A stretch of DNA of 64,000 bases. Source: CAZFGK01 sp964518635. Lineage in GTDB: Bacteria; Zixibacteria; MSB-5A5; GN15; FEB-12. Position 1 is the stretch's first letter. Each line of letters opens with the position of its first letter. The notes under the pieces were generated by a model, which saw only the letters and a program-made list of their open reading frames with translations, did not search any database and was not told the origin of the DNA. The DNA lies in assembly GCA_964518635.1 (NCBI GenBank), contig CAZFGK010000014.1:1-64000 (forward strand), written 5' to 3'. Shown in pieces: positions 6,871-16,811 of this stretch. The position numbers and the translations under genes were made by a program.

Positions 6871-8403
6871 ATGATGTTCTCAACTTGCAATAAAATTTTG
6901 AGAGCTGGCTTCATCGGCGGAATAGTCAGTATGATCCTTCTGGTTGGCCTCATGGCCAGCTGCTCGAATCAACAATCCGCAGATAAAGCTGAGATCGTAC
7001 ACGGCGAAGGAGACGGTCATGATCATGGCACGTCAACCGGTCATGCATCTGATACCACTCTCTCAAACTGGTGTGTTGAGCACGCAGTCCCTGAGTCGAA
7101 TTGCACGCGTTGTCATCCCGAGTTAATCGACGGCTTCAAAGAACGAAACGACTGGTGTGCTGAGCACGGAATCCCTGAATCAAATTGTCGTCTGTGCAAT
7201 CCTGCTTTACGATTCCCGCAGGAAGGTCTGCTCGAAGCAAATCGCCATGCAGAACATGCTCAGGCAATTTCGGTCGAACTGTATCATCGACCGAATAAAT
7301 TAATTTGCGCTACCGACGGTGCCATTATTCGATTCGCGAATGCGTCGACTGCAGAAAGAGCAGGGGTTTCGGCCGTGCCGGTATTAACCTCAAAGGTCGA
7401 ATCGGTCGTTGACGCCCCGGCGGAAGTACTATTCGACGAGACTGAATCCTACGCAGTCACGACTACTATCCCATCGACTGTTGTGCGATGGCTTGTCTCC
7501 CCGGGTGAGCCGGTAAATCGAGGGCAGCGTCTTGCCGTCGTGCAATCCCCCGAGATTGCGACTCTGATGTCAGACTACATTTCATCACAAGCCGAAGCGC
7601 GTGTCGAAAAGGAAGAGCTGAAAAGATTCTCCGAACTGGTAGCACGGAATCTGATCAGTCAGGCAGAGAGTGATCGCCAGAAGGCAAAGACGGAGGCGGC
7701 TGTTTCTCGTACAGTTGGAGTACGAGGATTGCTCATCGCTGCCGGCATCGACAGTGCAGACTGTGAACGAATACTCGCGACTGCATCGGTAACGAATCAG
7801 TTTGAGATACGAGCACCAATGAGTGGAATAGTGACGGCACGCTATGCGCAACAGGGTGTACTGCAGGAGCCGGGAAGATCATTTCTTCAGATTGCCAATC
7901 CGCGCTCCTTGTGGATCGAAGCACAACTGACCGAATCTCAACTTCGTTCGGTGAGTGTCGGGCAGTTACTTATTTTTGGCTTTGACGAAAACCGAGGAGC
8001 GAGCAAAGTCGGTGCAAAGATCATCTGGAAGTCAGATATGCTCGATCCTCACACGCGTACCGGAACCATTCGTGCACAAGTAGTCGACCAACGAGCTTCA
8101 CTGCATGCCGGGGAATTTGGAAGAGTGAAAATTTCCATTTCAGGTGAGCACTCGGTCAAGCTGGTACCAAAAGGGGCGGTACAATGGGAGGGCTGTTGCA
8201 ATGTCGTGTTCGTACAGGACAACGTACAAACATATCGCCCACGCAAAGTTACGATTCTGGAATCGGACGGTCAGTATTACCAGATTGCAGATGGTCTCAA
8301 CGGTGACGAACGAGTGGTTGAGTCAGGTGCTTTTCTTTTGAAGACCGAGCTTCGCAAGTCCAGTCTCGGTGCTGGATGTTGCGCAATCGAACCGGCGGGC
8401 TGA
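6871..8403 (+). CDS. RND efflux periplasmic adaptor, heavy-metal type (CusB/CzcB/HlyD family)
   Basis: A 510-residue membrane-fusion protein linking an inner-membrane RND pump to an outer-membrane channel. It starts with a lipoprotein-like signal (LMASC, Cys31), then a His-rich stretch (HGEGDGHDHGTSTGH) and two tandem WCxEHxxPESxC motifs (about residues 67-82 and 95-110) that look like a metal-binding module. The barrel-sandwich hybrid (VRWLVSPGEPVNRGQRLAVVQSP), an alpha-hairpin of about 60 residues and the second lipoyl half (FEIRAPMSGIVTARYAQQG) follow, with beta-barrel domains to the end (GAGCC near the C-terminus). GGAGAAAG precedes the ATG. The pump gene follows 8 bases after the stop; no outer-membrane channel gene is near. 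Confidence 0.9.
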   Translation: MMFSTCNKILRAGFIGGIVSMILLVGLMASCSNQQSADKAEIVHGEGDGHDHGTSTGHASDTTLSNWCVEHAVPESNCTRCHPELIDGFKERNDWCAEHGIPESNCRLCNPALRFPQEGLLEANRHAEHAQAISVELYHRPNKLICATDGAIIRFANASTAERAGVSAVPVLTSKVESVVDAPAEVLFDETESYAVTTTIPSTVVRWLVSPGEPVNRGQRLAVVQSPEIATLMSDYISSQAEARVEKEELKRFSELVARNLISQAESDRQKAKTEAAVSRTVGVRGLLIAAGIDSADCERILATASVTNQFEIRAPMSGIVTARYAQQGVLQEPGRSFLQIANPRSLWIEAQLTESQLRSVSVGQLLIFGFDENRGASKVGAKIIWKSDMLDPHTRTGTIRAQVVDQRASLHAGEFGRVKISISGEHSVKLVPKGAVQWEGCCNVVFVQDNVQTYRPRKVTILESDGQYYQIADGLNGDERVVESGAFLLKTELRKSSLGAGCCAIEPAG

Positions 8404-8411
8404 GGCACCAT

Positions 8412-11400
8412 ATGATTGAAAATATTGTCGACTGGTCGATTCGCAATCGTCTGGCGGTACTGGTGCTCGCTGCATGTCTGAGCATTGCAGGAATCATAGC
8501 CGCAATCAATCTCCCTTTCGATGCCTTTCCTGATACCACCCCTGTCATGGTGCAGGTCAATGTTGCCGCTCCGGGGTGGGCTGCGGAAGAGATCGAACGG
8601 TTGGTTACTTATCCACTTGAGCAGGGGTTGACAGGACTCACAGGACTTGCAGAGATTCGTTCTGTTACGAAATATGGTCTGAGTCAGATTACGACGATCT
8701 TCAACGACGATATCGATCTCTATCTCGCCAGACAGCAGGTAAGTGAACGACTCCAGGCAGTTGAGTTGCCTGTAGGTATCGGACAGCCCGAGCTTGGACC
8801 GGTATCAACAGGACTCGGCGAGATTTTTCACTATGTCGTAGTCAGCTCATCGTCTGACGCAACCGCTGCCCGGACTGCGCAGGACTGGATCGTAAAGCCG
8901 CAACTTCAATCTGTGTCTGGGATTGCCGAGGTCAACAGTTGGGGAGGATTTGAAAAGCAGTACCTGATACTTTTCAAAGGTGAGCGGCTGGCACAATACA
9001 AACTCACTCTTGAAGAATCTATTGAGGCAATCGAAAAAGGGATCAGCAACGTTCCGGGTGGTCAAATCACACGCGGAGGGGAGATGACCATCGTCCGTGG
9101 GATTGGAACCGTCGGCACGGTCGAGCAAGTCAGAAAACTGGTCATTGCGACGATTGATGGTATAGCTATCACCATCGGTGATATTGCCGAAGTCAGCATC
9201 GGACATGAGAGTCGTAGAGGGGCATCGACTTTCGATGGTCGTGGCGAAGCGGTACTCGGGCTCGGATTCATGATCACCGGTGAAAATCCGGCGGCTGTTT
9301 CTACACGATTGTCCGAGCGACTTGAAGAGGCGAGAAAGAATCTTCCTGATGATGTGACGATCATGCCGGTCTACGAGCGTACGACTCTCGTTCATCAGGT
9401 TCTCGAAACAGTCGAACACAATCTATTCTTCGGAGCAATACTAGTCATTGCGGTGCTTTTCGTTTTCCTCGGAAATTTTCGAGCAGGATTGATTGTTGCA
9501 TCAGCAATTCCCTTGTCGATGCTTTTTGCCTTCGATCTGATGTCACGCGTCGGAATCGCAGGAAGTCTGATGAGTCTTGGTGCGATCGACTTTGGTCTAG
9601 CAGTCGACAATGCAGTCATTCAGGTGGAGAATGCGGTTCGCCGTTTGTCTTCATCGAGTAGTGAATCGAACCGTCTTGAAGTAATTCGCGATGCGATTCT
9701 TGAAGTAAGGAAGCCCACATTATTTGGCGAGCTTATCATCATCGTAGTCTATCTACCGATCCTGACGCTACAGGGGATTGAAGGAAAACTCTTTCAACCG
9801 ATGGCCTTGACGGTTGTGTTCGTTCTGACTGGATCGCTCCTGCTTTCCTTCACTGTCATCCCCGCACTCGCGGCATTTGTACTGCCTCGTATGGGTCATT
9901 CGCGTGAGCCAGCGATTGTTCGATGGCTCACGGCAGTCTATCAACCTGTACTGCAATGGACACTTCATCATGCAAGGTTGGTGATTATTGTTGCGCTTGC
10001 AATGGTGATTGCCGGAGCAGCACTCTTCACCAGACTGGGTTCCGAATTTGTTCCACGATTGAACGAGGGGGCTATCGCGATCAACTTTGTACGACTCGCG
10101 GGCATCTCTCTTGAAGAGACTATTTCACTGAACACCCGAATTGAGCAGAATCTGAAGGCAGAGTTTCCGGAGGAAATAGATCACATCTGGTCTCGCTGTG
10201 GAACAGCCGAGTTGTCTACCGATCCAATGGGGCTCGAACTCACCGACATGTTTATCACTCTGACACCCCGTGCTCGATGGACAAGAGCGAAGACTCAAGC
10301 AGAACTGGTGACGAAGATCGACTCCTCACTTGCCGATATTCCCGGGCAGAATCGTATTTTCACGCAACCGATTGAGATGCGTGTGAACGAGATGATTGCT
10401 GGTATCCGCTCAGATATTGGTATCAAACTCTTCGGGGACGATTTTTCAATATTGGAACAGCACGCAGAGAGAATTGCACTGATAGCCAAAACGATCGAAG
10501 GAAATTCAGATGTTTCGGTTGAGCAACTGACCGGGCAACAGCAGCTGCAACTCTCTCTTGATCGTGAACGATTGTCGCGGTTTGGTCTGACAGCTTCTGA
10601 AGTGCTTCTTGCTATCGAGACCATTGGCGGTGTGAAGGTGGGGGATGTTTTTGAATCGACACGTCGCTTTGATCTGGTACTGCGTATCGATACTTCCGGA
10701 ATTTCAGGAGTGGAAGACATCAAGCGGGTTTTTGTTCAGTCGCCGACGGGGGCGAGTGTCGGACTTGATCAGTTGACCACTGGACACCTTGATATTGGAC
10801 CATCGACAATAACCCGAGAGTGGAGTCAAAGACGAATCGTCGTCTCCTGTAATGTTCGCAACCGAGATGTCGGTTCATTCGTTGAAGAACTCAGAAATCG
10901 CATTGATAAGGAACTGTCACTACCCGCCGGGTATTTTATCCGCTTTGGTGGTCAGTTTGAAAATCTGGAGCGAGCTCGTACCCGGCTGCTGCTTGTCGTA
11001 CCTGTTGCACTTGCTCTCATTTTCGCTTTGCTCTATCTGACGTATCGATCATGGGGGGACGCAGTGTTGATATTCACCGGCATCCCGTTGGCAGCACTTG
11101 GTGGTGTGCTTACTCTTTTTGTTCGGGAAATGCCGTTTTCCATTTCGGCTGGAGTTGGATTCATTGCCTTGTCTGGGATTGCAGTTTTGAACGGACTCGT
11201 GTTGGTTTCAGCAATCCATCGAAATCGCTCAGAAGGGGACGGACTTGAAGAGGCAATATTCAGGAGTGCAATCGGTCGTCTCCGACCTGTCTGTATGACT
11301 GCGCTCGTTGCTGCAATCGGATTTCTGCCGATGGCGGTTTCGACGAGTGTTGGAGCCGAAGTTCAAAGACCTCTGGCGAGTGTCGTGATCGGAGGAGTTC

Positions 11401-11486
11401 TCACGTCCACGGCTCTCACTCTGATTGTCCTTCCGGCATTGTACTTGGTATTCAGGCGGCAGAAGCAGACCAAAGTGCATGGTTGA
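8412..11486 (+). CDS. Heavy-metal efflux RND pump (CusA/CzcA family)
   Basis: A 1024-residue inner-membrane proton/metal antiporter with the usual twelve helices and two large periplasmic loops. The TM4 proton-relay motif is intact (GAIDFGLAVDNAVIQVEN, matching the HME-RND D-x5-D-x6-E pattern), and TM1 is preceded by MIENIVDWSIRNR. The start at 8412 is chosen because TGAGG lies 6-7 bases upstream and CzcA proteins begin with this segment; an upstream in-frame ATG at 8376 would overlap the adaptor by 28 bases. Metal specificity (Cu/Ag or Zn/Co/Cd) cannot be settled by eye; the Cys/His-rich partners favour soft metals. Confidence 0.93.
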   Translation: MIENIVDWSIRNRLAVLVLAACLSIAGIIAAINLPFDAFPDTTPVMVQVNVAAPGWAAEEIERLVTYPLEQGLTGLTGLAEIRSVTKYGLSQITTIFNDDIDLYLARQQVSERLQAVELPVGIGQPELGPVSTGLGEIFHYVVVSSSSDATAARTAQDWIVKPQLQSVSGIAEVNSWGGFEKQYLILFKGERLAQYKLTLEESIEAIEKGISNVPGGQITRGGEMTIVRGIGTVGTVEQVRKLVIATIDGIAITIGDIAEVSIGHESRRGASTFDGRGEAVLGLGFMITGENPAAVSTRLSERLEEARKNLPDDVTIMPVYERTTLVHQVLETVEHNLFFGAILVIAVLFVFLGNFRAGLIVASAIPLSMLFAFDLMSRVGIAGSLMSLGAIDFGLAVDNAVIQVENAVRRLSSSSSESNRLEVIRDAILEVRKPTLFGELIIIVVYLPILTLQGIEGKLFQPMALTVVFVLTGSLLLSFTVIPALAAFVLPRMGHSREPAIVRWLTAVYQPVLQWTLHHARLVIIVALAMVIAGAALFTRLGSEFVPRLNEGAIAINFVRLAGISLEETISLNTRIEQNLKAEFPEEIDHIWSRCGTAELSTDPMGLELTDMFITLTPRARWTRAKTQAELVTKIDSSLADIPGQNRIFTQPIEMRVNEMIAGIRSDIGIKLFGDDFSILEQHAERIALIAKTIEGNSDVSVEQLTGQQQLQLSLDRERLSRFGLTASEVLLAIETIGGVKVGDVFESTRRFDLVLRIDTSGISGVEDIKRVFVQSPTGASVGLDQLTTGHLDIGPSTITREWSQRRIVVSCNVRNRDVGSFVEELRNRIDKELSLPAGYFIRFGGQFENLERARTRLLLVVPVALALIFALLYLTYRSWGDAVLIFTGIPLAALGGVLTLFVREMPFSISAGVGFIALSGIAVLNGLVLVSAIHRNRSEGDGLEEAIFRSAIGRLRPVCMTALVAAIGFLPMAVSTSVGAEVQRPLASVVIGGVLTSTALTLIVLPALYLVFRRQKQTKVHG

Positions 11487-11616
11487 CGAGCAAGTATCAG
11501 AAGTAAGCCGGTTTTTTTGTAACTTGTTGCAGTATCGCCTAAAATGACGCATTTTCAGGATTAACTACGAACAGATGCACGCACCAAACCGCCAGCATCA
11601 GGAAAACTGAGAGATC

Positions 11617-14145
11617 GTGTCACTAGACGAATCGGACGACAAAACGCGCATGCACGCCATGCTGACCGGCGGCACCATGGTGTCGCATTACCGGATTGTC
11701 AGTAAGATCGGTGCCGGAGGGATGGGGGAGGTCTATCTGGCAGAAGACACCCGTCTCAATCGGAAAGTCGCGCTCAAGTTTCTCCCCCTTCATCTCGTCT
11801 CGAATAACGAAGTCAAATCCCGTTTCCTTCGCGAGGCGCAGGCAGTCGCCAAGCTCAATCATCCGAATATTGTCACGATCTACGATGTGAGTGAGTTCGA
11901 AGGAAGACCCTTTTTCGCGATGGAACATGTCGCGGGGAATCTTCTCCATCATTTCGTTCTCGAGAAGCCACTCCCCCTTGATGAGATCATCGAATATGCC
12001 GTGCAGGTCTGTCAGGGGATTGGTGAAGCCCACCGTTCGGGTGTGGTACACCGGGATATCAAGACGACCAATATCATCGTCGATACCAAGGGACGAGCGC
12101 GATTGCTCGATTTTGGTCTGGCAGCTGTTGCCGGAGATGACAAACTCACCAAGACTGGGTCGACCCTCGGTACAGTCGCGTACATGTCGCCGGAGCAGGT
12201 ATCGGGAAGAGAGATCGATCAGCGGTCTGATCTTTTCTCCTTCGGCGTGGTCCTGTATGAACTGCTCGCCGGACGTACGCCATTTCGTCGCGACAGTGAA
12301 GGGGCGACACTTCGCGCGATCATGCAGGATATCCCTGAGCCGCTTGCAAGATACAAGGCGGATATCCCACCACGACTTCAGCAGGTGATTGACAAGCTCC
12401 TCGAAAAAGACCGTCAGATGCGTTATCAGACGGCTGAAGATATTATCGCAGATCTGAAACGTCTGGTCTACGACTCACAACAGACCGAACAACGCACTTC
12501 GGTCACGTCGACTCAGCAGGCCAAGTCGCCAATGAAATTGATCGCCGGGATCGCAGTGATTCTCACTCTTGCGACTCTTGGTTATTTCTTTTTTCCTCGC
12601 TCGAATTCCGATCAGGTTGCAACTGCCGATGCGATACCGATGATCGCGGTGCTGCCATTTGAAAATCTTGGGAACGCCGAGGATGAATATTTCTCGGATG
12701 GAATGACTGAAGAGATTACTTCACGACTCGTCGGTATCGCTGGACTGGGGGTGATCTCTCGCAAGAGCGTCATGACTTACAAAGGTTCTGACAAGAGTCT
12801 GAGTCAGATCGGCAAAGAGCTCGGAGTCCAGTACATCCTTGAAGGATCTATTCGCTGGGCGAAAACCGATGGTCGCTCCAAAGTCAGAATTACTCCCCGG
12901 CTCATACGAGTATCTGATGACCGCAATATGTGGGCCGACAACTACGAGCGCGAAATACTCGAGGTCTTCGCCGTTCAGGAAGATATCGCCACCAAGATCG
13001 CCGCCCAGCTTGATCTGACGCTATTGGCATCCGACCGCAAAGAACTCGCCGTTCGTCCGACGCAGGACTCAAGGGCGTATGACTACTACCTCAAGGGAAT
13101 GAACGAGCTCACGCGCGAGTTTCAGGGGAATACATTCATAGCGGCGGCCAATCTGGATAGTGCAGTCATGCTCGACTCTACCTTCGCCCTTGCCTATGCG
13201 GGGCGGTCTCGGGCCCACACTGCATTGGGCTTTGGTGACCCGAAGGGGGAGCATGCAAAGATCGCACGTGAGTCGTTCGTACGGGCACTGCAACTTCAAC
13301 CCGACTTGTCGCACGGACATCTGGCGGCTGGGATGTACTACAATCTTATCGAGGAAGACTACGACAAATCGCTCGCCTCTCTTGATCTGGCCGTATCCGA
13401 ACTGAACGGTGATGCCGAAGTGCTCTCCAGTATCGGCATGGTGCAATGGCGAAAAGGGATGATCGATGAGCCCAACGAGAATTTCAGAAAAGCCTGCGAA
13501 CTTGATCCGCTGAATTCTGCCGTTCACGCCCGCCAAAGTGGATTTTTCAGCTACCGAAGAATGTACGCGGAAGCGGAGCAGTCGATCAATCGAGCTATCG
13601 GACTAGAACCAAAAGTCGCCGGGTATTACGGGAACAAATTTGGCATCATTGTCAACCGATATGGCAACCTGGCCAGGTGCCGGGAGGTCATTACCGAGGC
13701 GCTCAAACATGTTGACACGCTGGATCTCGTTGGACTCATAATGCCCGATCTGTCCGTTCAGGGGGGATTCAATCTCGACTCTCTGCTCGGTTTTCGCCCT
13801 CAATGGTACGAACATATGGCCGACAGCGGCCTCACGATGCATCGATTGTATTTGGATAGCCTTCGAGAGGTGAACAGCCCTGAACTCGCCCTGGATTCAC
13901 AGAACTATTACTCTCCATGGTCAGCGAGCGAGCTGTATCGTGCCGCTGGAAATGCAACGCTGGCGAAGGTGTACCTCGACTCGGCAACTGCGGCGGCACG
14001 GATTTACGTGAGAAAGATTCCCACTGATTTTCACGCTGCCTCAGCTCTCGGGCTCCTGTTGGCTCAGTCTGGTTCCTGCAAAGAGGCCATAGAATACGGG
14101 AATCGTGGAAAGGATCTCCTGTCGCTCGACAAGTGTCACTGGTGA
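11617..14145 (+). CDS. Ser/Thr protein kinase with FlgO/TolB-N-like and TPR domains; C-terminus cut by in-frame TGA
   Basis: 842 residues from GTG 11617 (ATG 11650 is an alternative). Kinase domain about 25-290: Gly-loop GAGGMGEVY, K54 (VALK), HRDIKTTN (D147), DFG (D165), GTVAYMSPEQ. One membrane helix (about 308-326) is followed by a periplasmic adenylate-cyclase/FlgO-like domain (MIAVLPFENLGNAEDEYFSDGMTEEIT) and TPR repeats. This is a transmembrane sensor kinase layout common in FCB and Acidobacteria-type genomes. The TGA at 14143-14145 interrupts the last TPR region; the same frame continues coherently to 14355. The catalytic part is whole, so the product may still work. No partner genes identify the signal. 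Confidence 0.85.
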   Translation: MSLDESDDKTRMHAMLTGGTMVSHYRIVSKIGAGGMGEVYLAEDTRLNRKVALKFLPLHLVSNNEVKSRFLREAQAVAKLNHPNIVTIYDVSEFEGRPFFAMEHVAGNLLHHFVLEKPLPLDEIIEYAVQVCQGIGEAHRSGVVHRDIKTTNIIVDTKGRARLLDFGLAAVAGDDKLTKTGSTLGTVAYMSPEQVSGREIDQRSDLFSFGVVLYELLAGRTPFRRDSEGATLRAIMQDIPEPLARYKADIPPRLQQVIDKLLEKDRQMRYQTAEDIIADLKRLVYDSQQTEQRTSVTSTQQAKSPMKLIAGIAVILTLATLGYFFFPRSNSDQVATADAIPMIAVLPFENLGNAEDEYFSDGMTEEITSRLVGIAGLGVISRKSVMTYKGSDKSLSQIGKELGVQYILEGSIRWAKTDGRSKVRITPRLIRVSDDRNMWADNYEREILEVFAVQEDIATKIAAQLDLTLLASDRKELAVRPTQDSRAYDYYLKGMNELTREFQGNTFIAAANLDSAVMLDSTFALAYAGRSRAHTALGFGDPKGEHAKIARESFVRALQLQPDLSHGHLAAGMYYNLIEEDYDKSLASLDLAVSELNGDAEVLSSIGMVQWRKGMIDEPNENFRKACELDPLNSAVHARQSGFFSYRRMYAEAEQSINRAIGLEPKVAGYYGNKFGIIVNRYGNLARCREVITEALKHVDTLDLVGLIMPDLSVQGGFNLDSLLGFRPQWYEHMADSGLTMHRLYLDSLREVNSPELALDSQNYYSPWSASELYRAAGNATLAKVYLDSATAAARIYVRKIPTDFHAASALGLLLAQSGSCKEAIEYGNRGKDLLSLDKCHW

Positions 14146-14355
14146 GGACCGGGACAGGTCATGGTCATGGCCATCATTTATGCAAAGTGCGGAGAGTACG
14201 ACAAAGCGCTCGACGAAATTGAAATACTGCTCTCCGAACAAACCGACGTCTCGGTCAATTTTCTGAAAATGAACGGCAACTTCGAGCCGCTTCGTGCCCT
14301 GCCGCGATATCAGGATATGATACGGAAGTACAGAAGTACTGCGTCGCGACTGTAG
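14146..14355 (+). pseudogene. In-frame continuation of the kinase-TPR protein after the TGA
   Basis: Reading on from the TGA at 14143 in the same frame gives GPGQVMVMAIIYAKCGEYDK, then a TPR-like helix and NFEPLRALPRYQDMIRKY, which is the usual end of TPR-kinase proteins of this type. There is no ribosome-binding site that would make it a separate gene. A nonsense mutation, readthrough or a sequence error would all explain it. Confidence 0.75.
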
Positions 14356-14412
14356 CGAATCTTAGATTGTGTGTGTTGATGTTTCTCACACGATCTGAAA
14401 AGGAGTTTACGC

Positions 14413-16080
14413 ATGAAGATGATATTGCGAATTGCTTCAGTCACTTTCTTTTCAGTGTGTAGTTCACTTAATCTCTGCGCACAGACCGATACCTCGAAAA
14501 TAACCAGAGCAGAAGTCGCAGCCGCTGAGCAGCTCTTCGGACTTTCATTCACCGAAGCCGAACGGGACAGCATGCTCGATGCGCTCAAAGAGTACGCCCG
14601 TAACTACGATTCACTTCGCACGATCAGATTATCAAATCAAATTCCTCCTGCGATCACGTTCAATCCAATTCCCGTTGGCTTTCGCATTCCAACAGAGAGT
14701 AGAGCCATTGAACTGAGCCCAATGAGCAATCTCAAACGGCCGAAGAAACTGAATGATCTTGCTTACTACACCATCCGCGAACTCGGGGAGTTGCTGCGCA
14801 CTCGTCAGCTCACTTCTGTCGAACTGACCACCCTCTGTCTGAATCGTCTGAAGACATTCGACAATATCCTTCATTGCGTGATCACGCTGACTGAAGAACG
14901 CGCTCTCAAACAGGCGGCCCAGGCCGATGCCGAAATCGCATCAGGAACATATCGCGGGCCATTGCATGGGATTCCGTATGGTGCGAAAGATTTACTGGCG
15001 GTCAGCGGATACAAAACGACATGGGGATCGGTGGCATTCAAAGATCAAATAATCGATACAGACGCGACGGTTATTCAAAAACTCGATTCTGCCGGCGCGA
15101 TTCTCGTCGCCAAGCTGACACTCGGCGAGCTTGCCTGGGGGGATATCTGGTTTGGAGGGAAAACCAGAAATCCGTGGGATACTTCACAAGGTTCAAGCGG
15201 ATCTTCTGCAGGGTCGGCATCGGCAGTTTCGGCGGGGCTTGTTCCTTTCGCGATTGGTACTGAAACGTGGGGATCGATTGTCTCCCCATCGACTCGCTGC
15301 GGTGCGACCGGACTTCGCCCGACGTATGGTCGAGTAAGCCGGACTGGTGCGATGGCACTGAGCTGGTCGATGGACAAGATCGGACCGATTGCACGAACGG
15401 TCGAGGATTGCGCGATTGTCTTTGATGCAATCCGCGGAAGAGATGGCGTTGATCAGACTCTGTACGATACCCCGTTCAATTACGCGCATTCTGTCGATTT
15501 TTCGAAGCTCCGTATCGGTTATCTCGTGAATGAATTCGCATCCGATACGACCAACCGTGCAAGCAACAATGCAGTATTGGAAACATTTCGCTCGCTGGGA
15601 GCAACGCTGCGACCGGTCGAGCTACCCAAAGCTCCGATTGAGGCGATGTCGATTATTCTTACAGCCGAAGCTGCGGCGGCATTTGATGAACTCACCCGCA
15701 GCAATCGTGATTCACTTCTGGTGCGGCAAATCAAGGATGCCTGGCCGAATGTGTTTCGTGCATCCCGTTTCATTCCGGCAGTTGAATATATTCAGGCCAA
15801 TCGTTTTCGGCATCAGATGGTTCAAGAAATGGCCGCGCTCATGGATTCAATCGATGTGATCATCGCTCCGCCATTTGAAGGGAATCTTCTACTGCTCACC
15901 AATCTGACCGGACATCCCTGCGTTGTGCTTCCTTGTGGCTATGATGAATCAAACCACCCGAAGAGTATCACTCTTGTCGGCGGACTGTTCGACGAGGCGA
16001 CTCTTCTTGCAGTGGCAAAGAAATATCAGGATGCAACTGACTGGCACAAACGACGACCGGGGATGTTCTCGAAGAAATAG
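14413..16080 (+). CDS. Exported amidase (amidase signature family, GatA-like fold)
   Basis: 555 residues with a signal peptide (MILRIASVTFFSVCSSLNLCAQ), a helical N-terminal region of about 95 residues, then the amidase-signature domain. Seen motifs: HGIPYGAKDLLAV with the catalytic Lys, GSSGSSAGSASAVSAGL with the cis-Ser, and GTETWGSIVSPS with the nucleophile Ser. The signal peptide argues for periplasmic amide hydrolysis rather than Glu-tRNA amidotransfer, and no gatB/gatC is near. AAAAGGAG lies 9 bases before the start. An imperfect hairpin (about 14367-14393) precedes that site. The substrate is unknown. Confidence 0.88.
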   Translation: MKMILRIASVTFFSVCSSLNLCAQTDTSKITRAEVAAAEQLFGLSFTEAERDSMLDALKEYARNYDSLRTIRLSNQIPPAITFNPIPVGFRIPTESRAIELSPMSNLKRPKKLNDLAYYTIRELGELLRTRQLTSVELTTLCLNRLKTFDNILHCVITLTEERALKQAAQADAEIASGTYRGPLHGIPYGAKDLLAVSGYKTTWGSVAFKDQIIDTDATVIQKLDSAGAILVAKLTLGELAWGDIWFGGKTRNPWDTSQGSSGSSAGSASAVSAGLVPFAIGTETWGSIVSPSTRCGATGLRPTYGRVSRTGAMALSWSMDKIGPIARTVEDCAIVFDAIRGRDGVDQTLYDTPFNYAHSVDFSKLRIGYLVNEFASDTTNRASNNAVLETFRSLGATLRPVELPKAPIEAMSIILTAEAAAAFDELTRSNRDSLLVRQIKDAWPNVFRASRFIPAVEYIQANRFRHQMVQEMAALMDSIDVIIAPPFEGNLLLLTNLTGHPCVVLPCGYDESNHPKSITLVGGLFDEATLLAVAKKYQDATDWHKRRPGMFSKK

Positions 16081-16207
16081 TATCGTATCCAAAGATGACT
16101 GGCAGTGGTGTCACCTACTGAGAGTGCCAACACCTGTTTGTTTCTTGAAGTTGTCGTTCCCAAATGGTCTGAGAATGATCTCCTCGATAAAGAAGTAGAA
16201 TCAACAG

Positions 16208-16543
16208 TCATAGTGCATACGAAGCCGCGGTCTTGTGGACATGTGCACAGATCCAGTCACAAAGTCGCAGGGAATCCCTGTTCTTGAGGCCATAGAACAC
16301 ATACGAACCCCGTTTGGCTTTCTTGACAAATCCTGCCCGAGCGAGAATAACCAGATGTCTTGAGATGTTCGGCTGAGTCCAGTCGAACATGCCCACCAGT
16401 TCCTGCACCGATCGTTCCTTATCTTTCAATGCCTGCAGAATTCGCAGTCGGGTTGGATCGCTGAGTGCCTGAAAACAAAGCGCGGCCTGTTCCAGGGTGA
16501 GGTTCCGGGCGCGTGAAAAACCGCTTGCGTCTGTCTTTTTCAT
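16208..16543 (-). CDS. ArsR-family winged-helix repressor
   Basis: 111 residues with the ArsR signature ALSDPTRLRILQAL and the recognition helix TQPNISRHLVILARAGFV. Cysteines lie at 23, 95 and 99 (RLCDWICAHVH), so a thiol or metal sensor site is possible, but this is not the BigR/SqrR cysteine spacing. It is divergent from the DUF2892-RND operon with 58 bases between starts, so it probably represses that operon and itself. It is convergent with the amidase; the 127 bases between them hold no clear terminator. Confidence 0.9.
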   Translation of the reverse strand: MKKTDASGFSRARNLTLEQAALCFQALSDPTRLRILQALKDKERSVQELVGMFDWTQPNISRHLVILARAGFVKKAKRGSYVFYGLKNRDSLRLCDWICAHVHKTAASYAL

Positions 16544-16550
16544 GTGTATT

Positions 16551-16562
16551 ATATAACTATAT
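16551..16562. promoter_or_regulatory. Candidate ArsR operator in the divergent promoter region
   Basis: ATATA-AC-TATAT is an inverted repeat inside an AT-rich stretch (16548-16571) between arsR and the DUF2892 gene. AT-rich palindromes of this size are typical ArsR sites. It also could contain the -10 boxes of both genes. AT-richness makes chance palindromes likely. Confidence 0.4.
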
Positions 16563-16601
16563 GCTTATATCATGTCAACAGAAAAGCGGTAGGAGATAAT
16601 C

Positions 16602-16811
16602 GTGCACGTACACAATGCCGTTCGAGTAGTCGCCGGAGTCATGGTGCTCTTCAGTCTTGCCCTGAGTCATTGGGTCAGTCCGTACTGGCTCTTTCTGACC
16701 GCCTTTGTCGGAGTGAATCTCATCCAGTCGGCATTCACCGGTTTTTGCCCGGCAGAAATGCTGTTGAAGCGATTCGGAGTAAAGGGGTGTTCATGCGACT
16801 CAAAATCGTAG
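16602..16811 (+). CDS. DUF2892 (YgaP-type transmembrane domain) protein
   Basis: 69 residues with two membrane helices (VRVVAGVMVLFSLALSHWV and WLFLTAFVGVNLIQSAF) and the family GFCPAEMLLKRFGV motif, then CSCDS. DUF2892 forms the membrane part of YgaP-like rhodanese proteins and stands alone in sulfide- or thiol-stress operons next to ArsR regulators. GTG start with AGGAG 7 bases upstream. The next gene starts inside its 3' end. Confidence 0.85.
   Translation: MHVHNAVRVVAGVMVLFSLALSHWVSPYWLFLTAFVGVNLIQSAFTGFCPAEMLLKRFGVKGCSCDSKS

Noticed and set aside
7102..7116. CTRCH in the RND adaptor as a heme site
   Set aside because: It is part of the repeated WCxEHxxPESxCxxC pattern, whose second copy lacks the His, so metal binding is more likely than heme.
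14143..14145. TGA as a recoded sense codon (Trp, Gly or selenocysteine)
   Set aside because: Many genes here end at TGA in correct places, often in GTGA or TGATG overlaps, so TGA is a normal stop; no SECIS-like hairpin was seen after either in-frame TGA.
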